Part shown: piece by piece, positions 12,914-22,408 of the stretch | Numbering within the stretch: position 1 is the stretch's first letter | Layout: each line of letters starts with the position of its first letter | DNA from: Vreelandella jeotgali Hwa | GTDB lineage: Bacteria; Pseudomonadota; Gammaproteobacteria; Pseudomonadales; Halomonadaceae | NCBI RefSeq assembly: GCF_000334215.1 | Contig: NZ_AMQY01000010.1 | Location: forward strand, 172,077-236,076 | Reading direction: 5' to 3' | Length of the DNA: 64,000 bases | Notes under the pieces: model-generated | The model's input: only the letters and a program-made list of their open reading frames with translations | Databases searched by the model: none | Told to the model about the DNA's origin: nothing | Position numbers and translations under genes: made by a program

Positions 12914-13453
12914 ATGGCGAACTTGAAAGAACGTTATCAAAACGAGGTCGTAGCTCAACTCCAGCAGGATTTCAGCTACGCCAACGTAATGCAGGTGCCC
13001 CAGATCACGAAAGTGACCCTGAACATGGGCATCGGCGACGCGGTCAGCGATAAAAAGCTGATCGACAATGCCATCGGCGACCTGGAAAAGATCTCCGGGC
13101 AGCGGCCGCTGGTGACCAAGGCACGCAAGTCCGTCGCGGGCTTCAAGGTGCGCGAAGGTTGGCCGATCGGTATCAAGGTCACGCTGCGCGCCGAGCGCAT
13201 GTGGGACTTTCTGGACCGTCTGGTAAACATCGCGATTCCTCGCGTGCGTGACTTCCGTGGTCTCAACCCGAAGTCCTTTGACGGTCGCGGCAACTACTCC
13301 ATGGGCGTGCGTGAGCAGCTCATCTTCCCCGAGATCGAATACGACAAGGTCGATCGTGTCCGGGGGCTGGATGTGACTGTCACCACGACTGCCAACACCG
13401 ATGAGGAAGGTCGTGCACTATTGCGTGCGCTGAACTTCCCGTTCAAGAAATAA
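12914..13453 (+). CDS. rplE: 50S ribosomal protein L5
   Basis: L5 (179 residues, same as E. coli) binds 5S rRNA in the central protuberance and contacts P-site tRNA. It begins [20 protein letters not shown] and contains the conserved [13 protein letters not shown] and [19 protein letters not shown]. It is 18 bp after rplX and 11 bp before rpsN. Confidence 0.98.
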   Translation: MANLKERYQNEVVAQLQQDFSYANVMQVPQITKVTLNMGIGDAVSDKKLIDNAIGDLEKISGQRPLVTKARKSVAGFKVREGWPIGIKVTLRAERMWDFLDRLVNIAIPRVRDFRGLNPKSFDGRGNYSMGVREQLIFPEIEYDKVDRVRGLDVTVTTTANTDEEGRALLRALNFPFKK

Positions 13454-13464
13454 GGGCTGGGATC

Positions 13465-13770
13465 ATGGCAAAGAAAAGCATGGTAGAGCGTGAGCTGAAG
13501 CGTGCCAAACTGGTCGAGAAGTACGCGGCCAGGCGCGCCGAGCTCAAGGCGATGACCACCGACGTGAACGCTTCTGACGAAGAGCGCTTCGAGGCGCAGC
13601 TCAAGCTGCAACAGCTGCCGCGCGACTCCAGCCCGGTACGCCAGCGTAACCGCTGCCGCGTTACCGGCCGTCCGCACGGTGTGTATCAAAAGTTCGGGCT
13701 TGCCCGTAACACGCTGCGTGAAGCCGCCATGCGTGGCGACGTCCCCGGACTTCGCAAGTCCAGCTGGTAA
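13465..13770 (+). CDS. rpsN: 30S ribosomal protein S14 (zinc-free type)
   Basis: S14 (101 residues) is the long, C-minus form: only one cysteine remains ([13 protein letters not shown]) in place of the four-cysteine zinc knuckle of the short form. It therefore does not need zinc. It begins [20 protein letters not shown] and ends [12 protein letters not shown]. The protein sits in the 30S head. Its place between rplE and rpsH is standard. Confidence 0.98.
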   Translation: MAKKSMVERELKRAKLVEKYAARRAELKAMTTDVNASDEERFEAQLKLQQLPRDSSPVRQRNRCRVTGRPHGVYQKFGLARNTLREAAMRGDVPGLRKSSW

Positions 13771-13803
13771 AAGCCACGTAGTCTCATCAGGAGCGCACAT
13801 TAA

Positions 13804-14196
13804 ATGAGCATGCAAGATACTCTGGCGGATATGTTTACCCGTATCCGCAATGCGCAGATGGCCACCAAGGAGACGGTAAGCATGCCGTCGTCCAAGCTCA
13901 AAGTGGAAGTGGCCCGCGTGCTGAAGGAAGAGGGCTACATCGCCGATTACGCGGCCGATGAAAGCACCAAGCCCGAACTCTCCGTGACTCTCAAGTACTT
14001 TGAGGGCAAGCCGGTTATCGACCACATCCAGCGGGCTTCCAAGCCGTCGCTGCGCAGCTACAAGGGCAAGGACAGCTTGCCTAAGGTTGCCGACGGTCTG
14101 GGCATCGCGATCGTCACTACCTCCAGCGGGGTGATGACCGATCGCGCCGCGCGCCAGGCGGGTGTCGGTGGTGAAGTCATCTGCACCGTATTCTAG
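13804..14196 (+). CDS. rpsH: 30S ribosomal protein S8
   Basis: S8 (130 residues, as in E. coli) binds helix 21 of 16S rRNA early in assembly. In E. coli it also represses spc translation by binding near the rplE start; a matching site was not demonstrated here. The protein begins [20 protein letters not shown] and contains [20 protein letters not shown] close to the end. Confidence 0.98.
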   Translation: MSMQDTLADMFTRIRNAQMATKETVSMPSSKLKVEVARVLKEEGYIADYAADESTKPELSVTLKYFEGKPVIDHIQRASKPSLRSYKGKDSLPKVADGLGIAIVTTSSGVMTDRAARQAGVGGEVICTVF

Positions 14197-14205
14197 GAGG
14201 CTGGA

Positions 14206-14736
14206 ATGTCCCGCATAGCGAAATATCCGGTTACACTGCCCGCCGGCGTCGACGTCAACATTGAAGGCGACCAGCTGACCGTCAAGGGCGGTCAGGGTAG
14301 CCTCTCCATGGCCATCCATCCCACCGTGGTGGTCGGCCAGGAAGACGGCAAGCTGACGTTCGCCCCGAGCGAATCCGCCAAAAACTGGGCAATGGCCGGC
14401 ACAACCCGTGCGCTGGTGCAGAACCTCGTCACGGGCGTATCCGAGGGCTTTACCAAGACCCTCGAAATCAACGGCGTCGGTTATCGTGCCCAGGTACAGG
14501 GCCAGACGCTCAATCTTTCACTGGGCTTCTCGCACCCGGTCGACTACGAACTGCCTGAAGGTGTCACGGCGGAACTGCCGAAAAACACCGTGGTCGTGCT
14601 GAAAAGCGCGGACAAGCAGAAGCTGGGTCACGCCGCTGCGGAGATCCGTGCCTTCCGTCCGCCCGAGCCGTATAAAGGCAAGGGTGTCCGCTACGCTGAC
14701 GAGAAGGTGCGTCGCAAAGAAGCCAAGAAGAAGTAA
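14206..14736 (+). CDS. rplF: 50S ribosomal protein L6
   Basis: L6 (176 residues) lies near the factor-binding site of the 50S subunit. It begins [20 protein letters not shown]. Two repeated domains are recognisable, the second with [17 protein letters not shown] and [20 protein letters not shown]. Its ribosome site AGGAGG overlaps the stop codon of rpsH, suggesting coupled translation. Confidence 0.98.
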   Translation: MSRIAKYPVTLPAGVDVNIEGDQLTVKGGQGSLSMAIHPTVVVGQEDGKLTFAPSESAKNWAMAGTTRALVQNLVTGVSEGFTKTLEINGVGYRAQVQGQTLNLSLGFSHPVDYELPEGVTAELPKNTVVVLKSADKQKLGHAAAEIRAFRPPEPYKGKGVRYADEKVRRKEAKKK

Positions 14737-14745
14737 GGCAGGGTT

Positions 14746-15096
14746 ATGAACGCGAAGAAAGAATCCCGTCTCCGTCGTGCCCGCCGTGCTCGCGCCAAGA
14801 TGCGCGAGCTAGGCGCGTTCCGCCTGTGCGTCAACCGCACGCCGCGTCACATCTATGCGCAGATTATCTCGCCGGATGGTGGCAAGGTGTTGGCCAGCGC
14901 ATCAACGCTGGACAAGGCGCTGCGCGCAGGAGCGACCGGCAACGTCGAGGCGGCCACGAAAGTGGGTACCATGGTGGCCGAGCGCGCCAGGGAAGCAGGC
15001 ATCACCCAGGTAGCCTTTGATCGTGCCGGTTTCAAGTTTCACGGCCGCGTGAAGGCTTTGGCCGACGCCGCCCGTGAAGGCGGCCTGGAATTCTAA
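14746..15096 (+). CDS. rplR: 50S ribosomal protein L18
   Basis: L18 (116 residues) binds 5S rRNA together with L5 and L25. The basic N-terminus [20 protein letters not shown] is followed by [20 protein letters not shown], and the end [19 protein letters not shown] is typical. It begins nine bases after rplF. Confidence 0.97.
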   Translation: MNAKKESRLRRARRARAKMRELGAFRLCVNRTPRHIYAQIISPDGGKVLASASTLDKALRAGATGNVEAATKVGTMVAERAREAGITQVAFDRAGFKFHGRVKALADAAREGGLEF

Positions 15097-15107
15097 AGGG
15101 TTTTACG

Positions 15108-15608
15108 ATGGCGAAGAACGAACAGCAAAACGGAGACCTGCAGGAAAAGCTTGTGCAGGTCAACCGTGTCGCCAAGGTGGTCAAGGGGGGTCGTGTTTTC
15201 GGCTTTACCGCTCTGACCGTCGTGGGCGATGGCAACGGCCGTATCGGTTTTGGTCGCGGCAAGGCGCGTGAAGTGCCGGTCGCAATCCAGAAGGCGATGG
15301 ATCAGGCGCGTCGCAACATGGTCAACGTCAGCCTCGCCGGCCAGACGCTGCAGTACCCGGTCAAGGCCCGTCACGGGGCGTCCAGGGTCTACATGCAGCC
15401 GGCCAGCGAAGGTACCGGCATTATCGCCGGCGGTGCCATGCGCTCGGTTCTCGAGCTTGCCGGCGTCCATGACGTCCTGGCCAAGTGCTACGGCTCCACC
15501 AACCCGGTCAACGTGGTTCGCGCGACGGTCAATGGCCTCGCCGACATGCGTTCGCCGGAAGACGTGGCGGCCAAGCGCGGCCTGTCAGTCGAAGCGATCA
15601 CGGGGTAA
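15108..15608 (+). CDS. rpsE: 30S ribosomal protein S5
   Basis: S5 (166 residues) takes part in decoding accuracy and mRNA unwinding. It begins [20 protein letters not shown]. The double-stranded-RNA-binding-like domain holds [21 protein letters not shown], and [20 protein letters not shown] follows. The spectinomycin-contact loop appears wild type in outline (KVVKGG). Confidence 0.98.
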   Translation: MAKNEQQNGDLQEKLVQVNRVAKVVKGGRVFGFTALTVVGDGNGRIGFGRGKAREVPVAIQKAMDQARRNMVNVSLAGQTLQYPVKARHGASRVYMQPASEGTGIIAGGAMRSVLELAGVHDVLAKCYGSTNPVNVVRATVNGLADMRSPEDVAAKRGLSVEAITG

Positions 15609-15614
15609 TTCACA

Positions 15615-15797
15615 ATGGCAGCTTTGATCAAGGTTACCCAGGTCCGTAGCACCATCGGCGTACTGACCAAGCACAAGGCCACGATGACCGGTCTGGGGCT
15701 GCGCCGCATCGGTCATACGGTTGAGCTGGAAGACACCCCCGCCGTTCGCGGCATGATCCACAAGGTCAACTACCTTGTGCGTGTAGAGGGAGAGTAA
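15615..15797 (+). CDS. rpmD: 50S ribosomal protein L30
   Basis: L30 (60 residues) is a small late-assembling 50S protein. The sequence [20 protein letters not shown] and [20 protein letters not shown] are diagnostic. It sits six bases behind rpsE and three bases ahead of rplO. Confidence 0.97.
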   Translation: MAALIKVTQVRSTIGVLTKHKATMTGLGLRRIGHTVELEDTPAVRGMIHKVNYLVRVEGE

Positions 15798-15800
15798 TCC

Positions 15801-16235
15801 ATGAAACTTAACAGCCTGAGCCCTGCCGAGGGCTCCAAGCACGCGGAAAAGCGTGTCGGTCGTGGCATCGGCTCCGGTCTGGGCAAGACCGGTGGCCGTG
15901 GCCACAAGGGCCTCAAGTCACGCAGCGGCGGCAGCGTCAAGCCCGGCTTCGAAGGCGGCCAGATGCCGCTGCAGCGTCGGCTGCCGAAGTTCGGCTTTAC
16001 CTCGGCCAAGTCGCTGGTGTCGGAAGAAGTCCGTCTGGGCGAACTGGCCCGGGTGGCCGGTGACGACGTCACGCTTGAGACCCTCAAGCAGGCCGACGTG
16101 CTGAAGGATGCCACGCGCCACGCGAAGGTTATCCTGTCCGGCGAACTGAACAAGGCGGTCAACGTTCGCGGTCTCAAGGTCACCAAGGGTGCCCGGGCCG
16201 CAATCGAAGCCGCCGGCGGCAAGGTAGAGGACTAA
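15801..16235 (+). CDS. rplO: 50S ribosomal protein L15
   Basis: L15 (144 residues, same as E. coli) is a late-assembly 50S protein. It begins [20 protein letters not shown] and has the glycine- and basic-rich segment [20 protein letters not shown], the extension that penetrates 23S rRNA. Its stop codon directly abuts the ATG of secY. Confidence 0.98.
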   Translation: MKLNSLSPAEGSKHAEKRVGRGIGSGLGKTGGRGHKGLKSRSGGSVKPGFEGGQMPLQRRLPKFGFTSAKSLVSEEVRLGELARVAGDDVTLETLKQADVLKDATRHAKVILSGELNKAVNVRGLKVTKGARAAIEAAGGKVED

Positions 16236-17567
16236 ATGGCCAAGTCAGGAAACATGCCGGCGAAGGGTAGCGGTTTGAGTGAACTCTGGGCGCGTCTGCG
16301 CTTCGTTCTGCTCGCCATCGTGGTGTACCGCATCGGTGCCCACATTCCCATTCCCGGCGTCAATCCTGACCAGCTTGCTGCCTTGTTCAAGGAGCAACAG
16401 GGCACCATCCTGGGCATGTTCAACATGTTCTCGGGTGGTGCGCTGGAGCGCATGAGTGTTCTCGCCCTGGGCATCATGCCCTACATATCGGCGTCGATCA
16501 TCATGCAGCTGATGACGGCGGTTTCGCCCCATCTTGAGCAGCTCAAGAAGGAAGGGGAAGCCGGCCGCCGCAAGATCAGCCAATATACCCGCTACGGCAC
16601 GGTAGCGCTGGCTCTGGTTCAGGCCACCGGCATGTCGGTCGGCCTGGCGAGCCAGGGCATTGCCTACAGCGCTGACATCAGCTTTTACTTCACCGCGGTC
16701 ATCACCTTTGTGGCCGGTGCGGTGTTCATGATGTGGCTGGGCGAGCAGATTACCGAGAAGGGTATCGGCAACGGTATTTCGCTGCTGATCTTCTCGGGTA
16801 TCGTCGCCGGGCTGCCCAGCGCCGTAGGGCAGGCATTCGAGCTGGCCCGCAACGAAGGCGCGTGGAACGTGCTGCCGTTGCTGGGGCTGTCGGCGCTGGG
16901 TATTGCGACCGTGGCGTTCGTGGTGTTCATCGAGCGCGGCCAACGCCGCCTCAAGGTGAACTATCCGCGTCGTCAGGTCGGTAACAAGATGTATGCAGGC
17001 CAGAGCAGCTATCTGCCGCTGAAGGTGAACATGGCCGGTGTGATTCCGGCCATTTTCGCGTCCAGTATTCTGCTGTTCCCGGCATCCATCGGCCAGTGGG
17101 TCGGTGCCGGCGACGGCATGGAATGGCTGCAGCGTGCATCCCAGGCCCTGGGGCCCGGGCAGCCGCTCTACATCTTGCTTTTTGGCCTTGCGGTGGTATT
17201 CTTCTGCTTCTTTTACACAGCGCTGGTCTTCAACCCGAAGGACGTGGCCGACAACCTGAAAAAGTCGGGGGCGTTTCTGCCGGGGATTCGACCCGGCGAG
17301 CAGACCGCTCGCTATATCGACAAGGTCATGACGCGTCTGACCCTGTTTGGTGCCTTGTATATCACTGCGGTTTCCCTGATGCCCCAGTTCCTCATCGTGG
17401 CGTGGAACGTGCCGTTCTTCTTCGGCGGTACCTCGCTTTTGATCGTGGTGGTGGTGATCATGGACTTCATGGCCCAGGTGCAGTCGCATCTCATGTCGCA
17501 TCAATATGACTCGGTGATGAAGAAGTCCAACCTGAAAGGCTACGGTAGCGGCGGCATCACGCGCTAA
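16236..17567 (+). CDS. secY: Protein translocase subunit SecY
   Basis: SecY (443 residues, identical length to E. coli) forms the channel of the inner-membrane Sec translocon with SecE and SecG. Ten hydrophobic segments are visible. The first helix region contains [20 protein letters not shown] and the plug-region sequence [19 protein letters not shown] follows. The cytoplasmic loop used by SecA and ribosomes carries [20 protein letters not shown]. The C-terminus [12 protein letters not shown] is typical. It is translated immediately after rplO with no gap and precedes rpmJ. Confidence 0.98.
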   Translation: MAKSGNMPAKGSGLSELWARLRFVLLAIVVYRIGAHIPIPGVNPDQLAALFKEQQGTILGMFNMFSGGALERMSVLALGIMPYISASIIMQLMTAVSPHLEQLKKEGEAGRRKISQYTRYGTVALALVQATGMSVGLASQGIAYSADISFYFTAVITFVAGAVFMMWLGEQITEKGIGNGISLLIFSGIVAGLPSAVGQAFELARNEGAWNVLPLLGLSALGIATVAFVVFIERGQRRLKVNYPRRQVGNKMYAGQSSYLPLKVNMAGVIPAIFASSILLFPASIGQWVGAGDGMEWLQRASQALGPGQPLYILLFGLAVVFFCFFYTALVFNPKDVADNLKKSGAFLPGIRPGEQTARYIDKVMTRLTLFGALYITAVSLMPQFLIVAWNVPFFFGGTSLLIVVVVIMDFMAQVQSHLMSHQYDSVMKKSNLKGYGSGGITR

Positions 17568-17614
17568 AGGCGCGTCGCAGCCGTTCTGGACGCAGCCGTA
17601 TTGGAGAAAGAACG

Positions 17615-17728
17615 ATGAAAGTTCGAGCTTCCGTCAAGAAGATGTGCCGTAACTGCAAGATCATTCGTCGCAACGGCGCCGTCCGCGTCGTTTGCAGCGA
17701 ACCGCGGCACAAACAGCGCCAGGGGTAA
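17615..17728 (+). CDS. rpmJ: 50S ribosomal protein L36 (zinc-binding form)
   Basis: This 37-codon gene encodes L36, the smallest ribosomal protein. It reads [20 protein letters not shown] and ends [13 protein letters not shown]. The zinc ligands are Cys11, Cys14, Cys27 and His32 (C-x2-C-x12-C-x4-H), so this is the zinc-dependent C+ form. Because S14 in this window is the zinc-free form, zinc limitation would be expected to affect L36 rather than S14. TTGGAGAAAG precedes the start. It closes the spc group. Confidence 0.97.
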   Translation: MKVRASVKKMCRNCKIIRRNGAVRVVCSEPRHKQRQG

Positions 17729-17768
17729 TCCCCGGGGCTGATGCAGTCGGGTGCCGGCATGCCCCGTG

Positions 17769-17807
17769 GCCTGCGTTATTGCACGCAGGCGGTGAACGGG
17801 GTATGCT
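17769..17807 (+). promoter_or_regulatory. Alpha-operon promoter with overlapping stem-loop
   Basis: TTGCAC (17779-17784) and TATGCT (17802-17807) are 17 bp apart, 57 bp before rpsM. A perfect 8-bp stem, GCCTGCGT (17769-17776) with ACGCAGGC (17783-17790), overlaps the -35 box. No T-run follows the stem. The promoter is a reasonable match; the role of the hairpin is inferred. Confidence 0.6.
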
Positions 17808-17863
17808 GTTGCGCCCTTTAATGATGAACAACGAGCAAGCCGCTCACATTTCGGAGTAAGCTG

Positions 17864-18220
17864 ATGGCCCGTATTGCAGGCGTCAATATCCCGGACAACA
17901 AGCATGCGGCGATCTCGCTGACCTATATCTTCGGGATCGGCCGGACTCGCGCGCAGGACATCTGTGCTGCGACGGGTATCGCGCCGACAGCCAAGGTCCA
18001 GGAACTGTCTTCTGAAGAAGTCGACACCCTGAGGGCCGAAGTTGGCAACTATACCGTAGAAGGCGACCTTCGCCGTGACACGACGCTGAACATCAAGCGT
18101 CTCATGGATCTGGGTTGCTATCGTGGTTTGCGTCATCGTCGTGGTCTTCCGCTGCGTGGTCAGCGGACCAAGAACAACGCGCGTACCCGCAAGGGCCCGC
18201 GCAAGCCGATCCGCAAATAA
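17864..18220 (+). CDS. rpsM: 30S ribosomal protein S13
   Basis: S13 (118 residues, same as E. coli) contacts P-site tRNA and forms intersubunit bridges. It begins [20 protein letters not shown] and contains the helix-hairpin-helix [17 protein letters not shown]. The basic tail [20 protein letters not shown] reaches into the P site. TCGGAG precedes the start. It opens the alpha operon. Confidence 0.98.
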   Translation: MARIAGVNIPDNKHAAISLTYIFGIGRTRAQDICAATGIAPTAKVQELSSEEVDTLRAEVGNYTVEGDLRRDTTLNIKRLMDLGCYRGLRHRRGLPLRGQRTKNNARTRKGPRKPIRK

Positions 18221-18259
18221 TACGCACGTTATGGCGTAAAGACAGGAAGAAACATCAAC

Positions 18260-18646
18260 ATGGCTAACCCGCGCAGTAACCGTAAAAAGGTGAAAAAGCA
18301 GGTAGTGGATGCCATTGCGCATGTCCATGCCTCTTTTAACAACACGATCGTGACGATCACAGACCGCCAGGGCAATGCTCTTTCATGGGCAACTGCCGGT
18401 GGTTCGGGTTTTCGTGGTTCTCGCAAGAGCACCCCGTTCGCGGCACAAGTCGCCAGTGAACGTGCAGCAAACACTGCAGCCGAGTATGGTGTGAAAAACG
18501 TCGACGTGCTGGTCAAGGGCCCCGGTCCCGGCCGTGAATCCTCCGTGCGCGCGCTGAATGCCGCCGGCTTCCGTGTGCAGAGCATCACCGACGCGACGCC
18601 CATTCCCCACAATGGCTGCCGTCCGCCGAAGAAACGCCGCGTTTAA
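18260..18646 (+). CDS. rpsK: 30S ribosomal protein S11
   Basis: S11 (128 residues) lies on the 30S platform near the Shine-Dalgarno helix. It begins [20 protein letters not shown] and carries [20 protein letters not shown]. The end [15 protein letters not shown] is diagnostic and includes the asparagine-glycine site that can form isoaspartate. Confidence 0.98.
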   Translation: MANPRSNRKKVKKQVVDAIAHVHASFNNTIVTITDRQGNALSWATAGGSGFRGSRKSTPFAAQVASERAANTAAEYGVKNVDVLVKGPGPGRESSVRALNAAGFRVQSITDATPIPHNGCRPPKKRRV

Positions 18647-18658
18647 GGAGAGAGATTC

Positions 18659-19279
18659 ATGGGCCGTTATATTGGACCTAAGTGCAAATTGTCTCGTCGT
18701 GAAGGCACGGACCTCTTTCTCAAGAGTGGCGTGACCCCCTTCGAGAAGAAGTGTAAATCCGAGCAGATCCCGGGTGTACACGGCCAGCGTCGTCAGCGTC
18801 TTTCCGACTACGGCTTGCAGCTTCGCGAGAAGCAGAAAGTCCGCCGCATGTATGGCGTACTCGAAAAGCAGTTCCGCAACTATTACAAGCACGCCGCCCG
18901 CGTCAAGGGCGCGACCGGCGAGGTGCTTTTGCAGTTGCTGGAAGGCCGACTGGACAACGTCGTCTACCGCATCGGCTTCGGCTCCACGCGCTCCGAAGCG
19001 CGTCAGCTGGTCAGCCACAAGGCGATTTCCGTGAACGGCAAAACCGTCAACATCGCTTCCTACCAGGTAAAGCCGGGCGATGTTGTAGCCGTGCGTGAAA
19101 AGGCCAAAAACCAGGCGCGGATCCAGAACGCCCTGGCCATCTCGGCCAACCGTGGCGACGTGGAGTGGATCGAAACCGACGCCAAGAAGATGGAAGGCAC
19201 TTTCAAGGCTCTGCCTGAACGCGGTGACCTGTCTGCCGACATCAACGAAAACCTGATCGTCGAGCTGTACTCGAAGTAA
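18659..19279 (+). CDS. rpsD: 30S ribosomal protein S4
   Basis: S4 (206 residues, same as E. coli) starts 30S assembly and helps control decoding accuracy. It begins [20 protein letters not shown], lacks the zinc cluster, and carries an S4 RNA-binding domain with [20 protein letters not shown]. In E. coli S4 represses the alpha operon via an rpsM leader pseudoknot; the 135-bp rpmJ-rpsM gap is the corresponding place here. Confidence 0.98.
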   Translation: MGRYIGPKCKLSRREGTDLFLKSGVTPFEKKCKSEQIPGVHGQRRQRLSDYGLQLREKQKVRRMYGVLEKQFRNYYKHAARVKGATGEVLLQLLEGRLDNVVYRIGFGSTRSEARQLVSHKAISVNGKTVNIASYQVKPGDVVAVREKAKNQARIQNALAISANRGDVEWIETDAKKMEGTFKALPERGDLSADINENLIVELYSK

Positions 19280-19304
19280 GCGCGGTACCTGACCGCCTGC
19301 TTCC

Positions 19305-19344
19305 GCTGCCCGGAGCCCTGCCGCACAGGTGCAGGCCGGGCAGC
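19305..19344 (+). other. Strong hairpin in rpsD-rpoA gap
   Basis: GCTGCCCGG (19305-19313) pairs with CCGGGCAGC (19336-19344). CCTGC (19317-19321) pairs with GCAGG (19331-19335). Together they make a 14-bp stem with one 3-base bulge, 41 bp before the rpoA start. No T-run follows. It may be a processing or expression-adjusting hairpin. Confidence 0.55.
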
Positions 19345-19385
19345 CGAGTACCACGTATCCGTTTGGCAGCCTGAAAGGTGTTCTT

Positions 19386-20381
19386 ATGCAGCGTTCAGTG
19401 ACAGAGTTTCTTCGTCCACGCGATATCAAGGTCGAGGAAATCAACGCACATCACGCCAGAATCGTGCTCGAACCGTTCGAGCGCGGCTTTGGTCATACCC
19501 TGGGGAATGCACTGCGCCGCATTCTGCTCTCGTCCATGCCCGGCGCCGCCGTGGTAGAGGCCGAGATCAAAGGCGTCGAGCACGAATACAGTGCGCTTGA
19601 AGGGGTGCAGGAGGATATCATCGAGATTCTCCTGAACTTGAAAGATGTTGCGATCAAGATGCACAGCCGCGACGAGGCGGTGCTCTCGCTGAACAAGCAG
19701 GGCCCGGCCGTCGTCACCGCTGGCGACATTGCGCTTGATCACAGCGTCGACATCGTCAACCCGGACCACGTCATTGCGCACGTCAATGAAGGTGCCGAGC
19801 TGGATGTCCAGCTCAGGGTGGCGCTGGGGCGTGGCTACGAGCCGGCCGACGTCCGCGATTCCGACGAGGAGACGCGGGCCATTGGTCGCCTGCAGCTGGA
19901 TGCCACCTTCAGCCCGGTACGCCGGGTTTCCTACGCGGTGGAAGCCGCGCGTGTCGAGCAGCGGACCGACCTGGACAAGCTGATCATCGACCTGGAAACC
20001 GACGGTACCCTGGATCCGGAAGAGGCGATCCGCCGCAGCGCGACCATCCTGCAGGAGCAGCTGGCCGCCTTCGTCGATTTACAAGCCGACAAAGAGCAGG
20101 AAGTCGAGGAAGAAGAGGATCAGGTGGATCCGACTCTTCTGCGCCCCGTAGACGATCTTGAGCTGACCGTCCGCAGCGCCAACTGCCTGAAGGCCGAAAA
20201 CATCTACTACATCGGTGATCTGATTCAGCGCACCGAGGTAGAGCTGTTGAAGACCCCGAATCTCGGCAAAAAGTCCTTGAATGAAATCAAGGATGTTCTG
20301 GCAGCGCGCGGCTTGTCGCTGGGTATGCGGCTGGAAAATTGGCCACCCGCTAGCCTCAAGGACGACAAGACCTCCGCGTGA
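19386..20381 (+). CDS. rpoA: DNA-directed RNA polymerase subunit alpha
   Basis: The alpha subunit (331 residues against 329 in E. coli) dimerises to start polymerase assembly, and its C-terminal domain binds UP elements and activators. The N-terminal domain contains [20 protein letters not shown]. The C-terminal domain contains [20 protein letters not shown], holding the DNA-contacting arginine, and ends [21 protein letters not shown] longer frame from 19329 was rejected because the conserved start is [14 protein letters not shown] at 19386. Confidence 0.98.
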   Translation: MQRSVTEFLRPRDIKVEEINAHHARIVLEPFERGFGHTLGNALRRILLSSMPGAAVVEAEIKGVEHEYSALEGVQEDIIEILLNLKDVAIKMHSRDEAVLSLNKQGPAVVTAGDIALDHSVDIVNPDHVIAHVNEGAELDVQLRVALGRGYEPADVRDSDEETRAIGRLQLDATFSPVRRVSYAVEAARVEQRTDLDKLIIDLETDGTLDPEEAIRRSATILQEQLAAFVDLQADKEQEVEEEEDQVDPTLLRPVDDLELTVRSANCLKAENIYYIGDLIQRTEVELLKTPNLGKKSLNEIKDVLAARGLSLGMRLENWPPASLKDDKTSA

Positions 20382-20420
20382 GCGTCGCCTCAAGTCCCAG
20401 TTTGGTAAGGAATCACAACC

Positions 20421-20804
20421 ATGCGTCATCGCAAGAGTGGCGGTAATTTGAACCGCACCAGCTCGCACCGCAAGGCCATGTTCAAGAACATGTCGTCCTC
20501 GCTGGTCGAGCACGAAATCATCAAGACAACCCTGCCCAAGGCCAAGGAACTGCGTCGCGTCATCGAGCCGCTGATTACCCTGGCCAAGCAGGACAGCGTC
20601 GCCAACCGTCGTCTGGCGTTTGCCCGCACCCGGTCCAATGCTACCGTGGGCAAGCTGTTCAGCGAGCTGGGGCCGCGTTACGCCGAGCGTCCGGGCGGCT
20701 ATGTCCGTATCCTCAAGTGCGGCTTCCGCACCGGCGACAACGCGCCCATGGCCTACGTCGAGCTGGTTGATCGCCCCGAGGTGGAAGCCGCCGCAGACGA
20801 CTAA
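20421..20804 (+). CDS. rplQ: 50S ribosomal protein L17
   Basis: L17 (127 residues, same as E. coli) lies at the tunnel exit region of the 50S subunit. It begins [20 protein letters not shown], diagnostic for the family, and contains [20 protein letters not shown]. It is the last gene of the ribosomal cluster and is followed by a terminator. Confidence 0.98.
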   Translation: MRHRKSGGNLNRTSSHRKAMFKNMSSSLVEHEIIKTTLPKAKELRRVIEPLITLAKQDSVANRRLAFARTRSNATVGKLFSELGPRYAERPGGYVRILKCGFRTGDNAPMAYVELVDRPEVEAAADD

Positions 20805-20831
20805 AACGCTGCGCCGAGCCTGCCTCGCGTC

Positions 20832-20893
20832 AAAACCGGTCGGTACTTTCCCGTGGTCCTGGTACCATGCTGGATTGTCCGGCCGGTTTTTTT
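20832..20893 (+). terminator. Intrinsic terminator of the alpha operon
   Basis: AAAACCGG (20832-20839) pairs with CCGGTTTT (20883-20890). An inner stem forms from GGTAC and GTACC. The outer stem runs into seven T residues. It ends the ribosomal gene cluster 27 bp after rplQ. Confidence 0.75.
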
Positions 20894-20960
20894 GCGTTTA
20901 GATACGGTCATCACCGGATTATTGCGTCGTCCTGCCCCGGCAGGAAGACAGGGAGTTATC

Positions 20961-22364
20961 ATGTCCTACTTGCCGTTCTCTGCGCCATTTTCTGCGCCGT
21001 TTTTTGCCCCATGCGCTCGTCGTTCTGCCTCGTTGCTACGTGGCGCGCTGACGTTGGCCGTCGTCTGCGCGATACTGCTGGCGGCCCTCGCGGCTACCCC
21101 GGCCCAGGCGGCCAACCCGCGCTACGCCGGCATGATGGTGGATATGGAGAACGGCGAGGTGCTCTACGCGGAAAACGCTGATGCGCCGCGCTATCCTGCC
21201 TCGCTGACCAAGATGATGACCCTCTACCTGACGTTTGAAGCGCTGGAGGATAACCGGCTCACCCCTGGCCAGCCGCTTGAGGTCTCCCGGGCGGCGGCCG
21301 CCATGCCGGCCTCCAAACTCTGGCTGTCCCGGGGTAGCGATATTTCCGTGGACAAGGCCATCCGAGCGCTGGTGGTGAAGTCGGCCAACGACGTCGCCGT
21401 GGTGCTGGCCGAGGCGCTGGGCGGCAGCGAGACGGCGTTCGCCCGGCAGATGACGCAGAAGGCCCGCGAGCTGGGCATGCACGACACCACCTTCCGCAAC
21501 GCGTCGGGCCTGCCCGATGACCAGCAGGTTACGACCGCCCGGGATCTACTGACCCTCTCGGTTCATGTGATGAAGGATTTTCCCGGCTATTATCACTACT
21601 TTGGCCTTTCGTCGTTCGACTTCCACGGCAGGACCTACGACGGTCACAATAATCTCCTGGATGACTACCCCGGCGTCGACGGGCTGAAAACCGGCTTTAT
21701 CAGCGCCTCGGGCTTCAACGTCGCGACCACCGCCGTGCACCAGGGCCGCCGCATGATGGGCGTGGTCATGGGCGGTTTTACTGGGCAGTCCCGGGATACC
21801 CACATGGCCGACCTGCTCGATCGCAGCTTTGCCCGCGCCAGGCTGCGGGAGCGTTCCGGCTGGCTGGGAGATACCGGGTTTTCCCGGGAGTACATGGCGT
21901 TTGGCGGGCTGGTGGACCCCGGCGTGCCGAGTCATCCTCAACCGGCGGCGTCACGGCCCATGCTCGCGGCCGTGGACACCGGCAAGGTGAGCCGCCCGTC
22001 GGCCGCTCCCGATCCGTCACCGCATGCCGACACCCCGGCGCCGCAGGACGCCTCGACGGACGCGCAAGACCCGCTCAAACCGCTGATGGCCGCTGAAACG
22101 CCGGCGATGGGCGATGCCGCCGGCGGCTGGGGGATTCAGGTCGGCGCGTTCAGCGAATCGGACCATGCGCGTCGGCTGGCCAACCAGGCGGCGAGTACCC
22201 TGCCGCAAAACGTCGGTGGCCAGGTGTCGGTGGATGCCCTGAGCGGTCCTCGTCAGGTGTTCCGCGCGCGGCTGGTGGCGCTGGGCGAAACGCAGGCGCA
22301 CCAGGCCTGCCGGCGGCTCAAGGCCAGCGGCATGGACTGCATGGTGGTTGATGCCAGCCGCTGA
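20961..22364 (+). CDS. D-alanyl-D-alanine carboxypeptidase with C-terminal SPOR domain
   Basis: This 467-residue exported penicillin-binding protein should trim the terminal D-Ala from peptidoglycan stem peptides. A signal peptide ends near TPAQAAN. The three active-site motifs are visible: SxxK in YPASLTKMMT, SxN in VKSANDVAVV, and KTG in VDGLKTGFI. The last roughly 80 residues, from GWGIQVGAFSESDHARRLAN, form a SPOR domain, which targets denuded septal glycan. A Pro/Ala-rich linker joins the two. The ATG at 20961 has GGGAG five bases upstream; a longer frame begins inside the preceding terminator. Its first codons contain a 12-bp triplication encoding FSAP-FSAP-FFAP. Confidence 0.93.
   Translation: MSYLPFSAPFSAPFFAPCARRSASLLRGALTLAVVCAILLAALAATPAQAANPRYAGMMVDMENGEVLYAENADAPRYPASLTKMMTLYLTFEALEDNRLTPGQPLEVSRAAAAMPASKLWLSRGSDISVDKAIRALVVKSANDVAVVLAEALGGSETAFARQMTQKARELGMHDTTFRNASGLPDDQQVTTARDLLTLSVHVMKDFPGYYHYFGLSSFDFHGRTYDGHNNLLDDYPGVDGLKTGFISASGFNVATTAVHQGRRMMGVVMGGFTGQSRDTHMADLLDRSFARARLRERSGWLGDTGFSREYMAFGGLVDPGVPSHPQPAASRPMLAAVDTGKVSRPSAAPDPSPHADTPAPQDASTDAQDPLKPLMAAETPAMGDAAGGWGIQVGAFSESDHARRLANQAASTLPQNVGGQVSVDALSGPRQVFRARLVALGETQAHQACRRLKASGMDCMVVDASR
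20976..21011 (+). repeat. 12-bp triplication at the start of the carboxypeptidase gene
   Basis: Three adjacent 12-bp units, TTCTCTGCGCCA, TTTTCTGCGCCG and TTTTTTGCCCCA, encode FSAP, FSAP and FFAP ahead of the signal-peptide core. Confidence 0.7.
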
Positions 22365-22408
22365 GTGAATTACCGCCGATCATCGGCAGACCATCCGTGG
22401 AGAACGCA

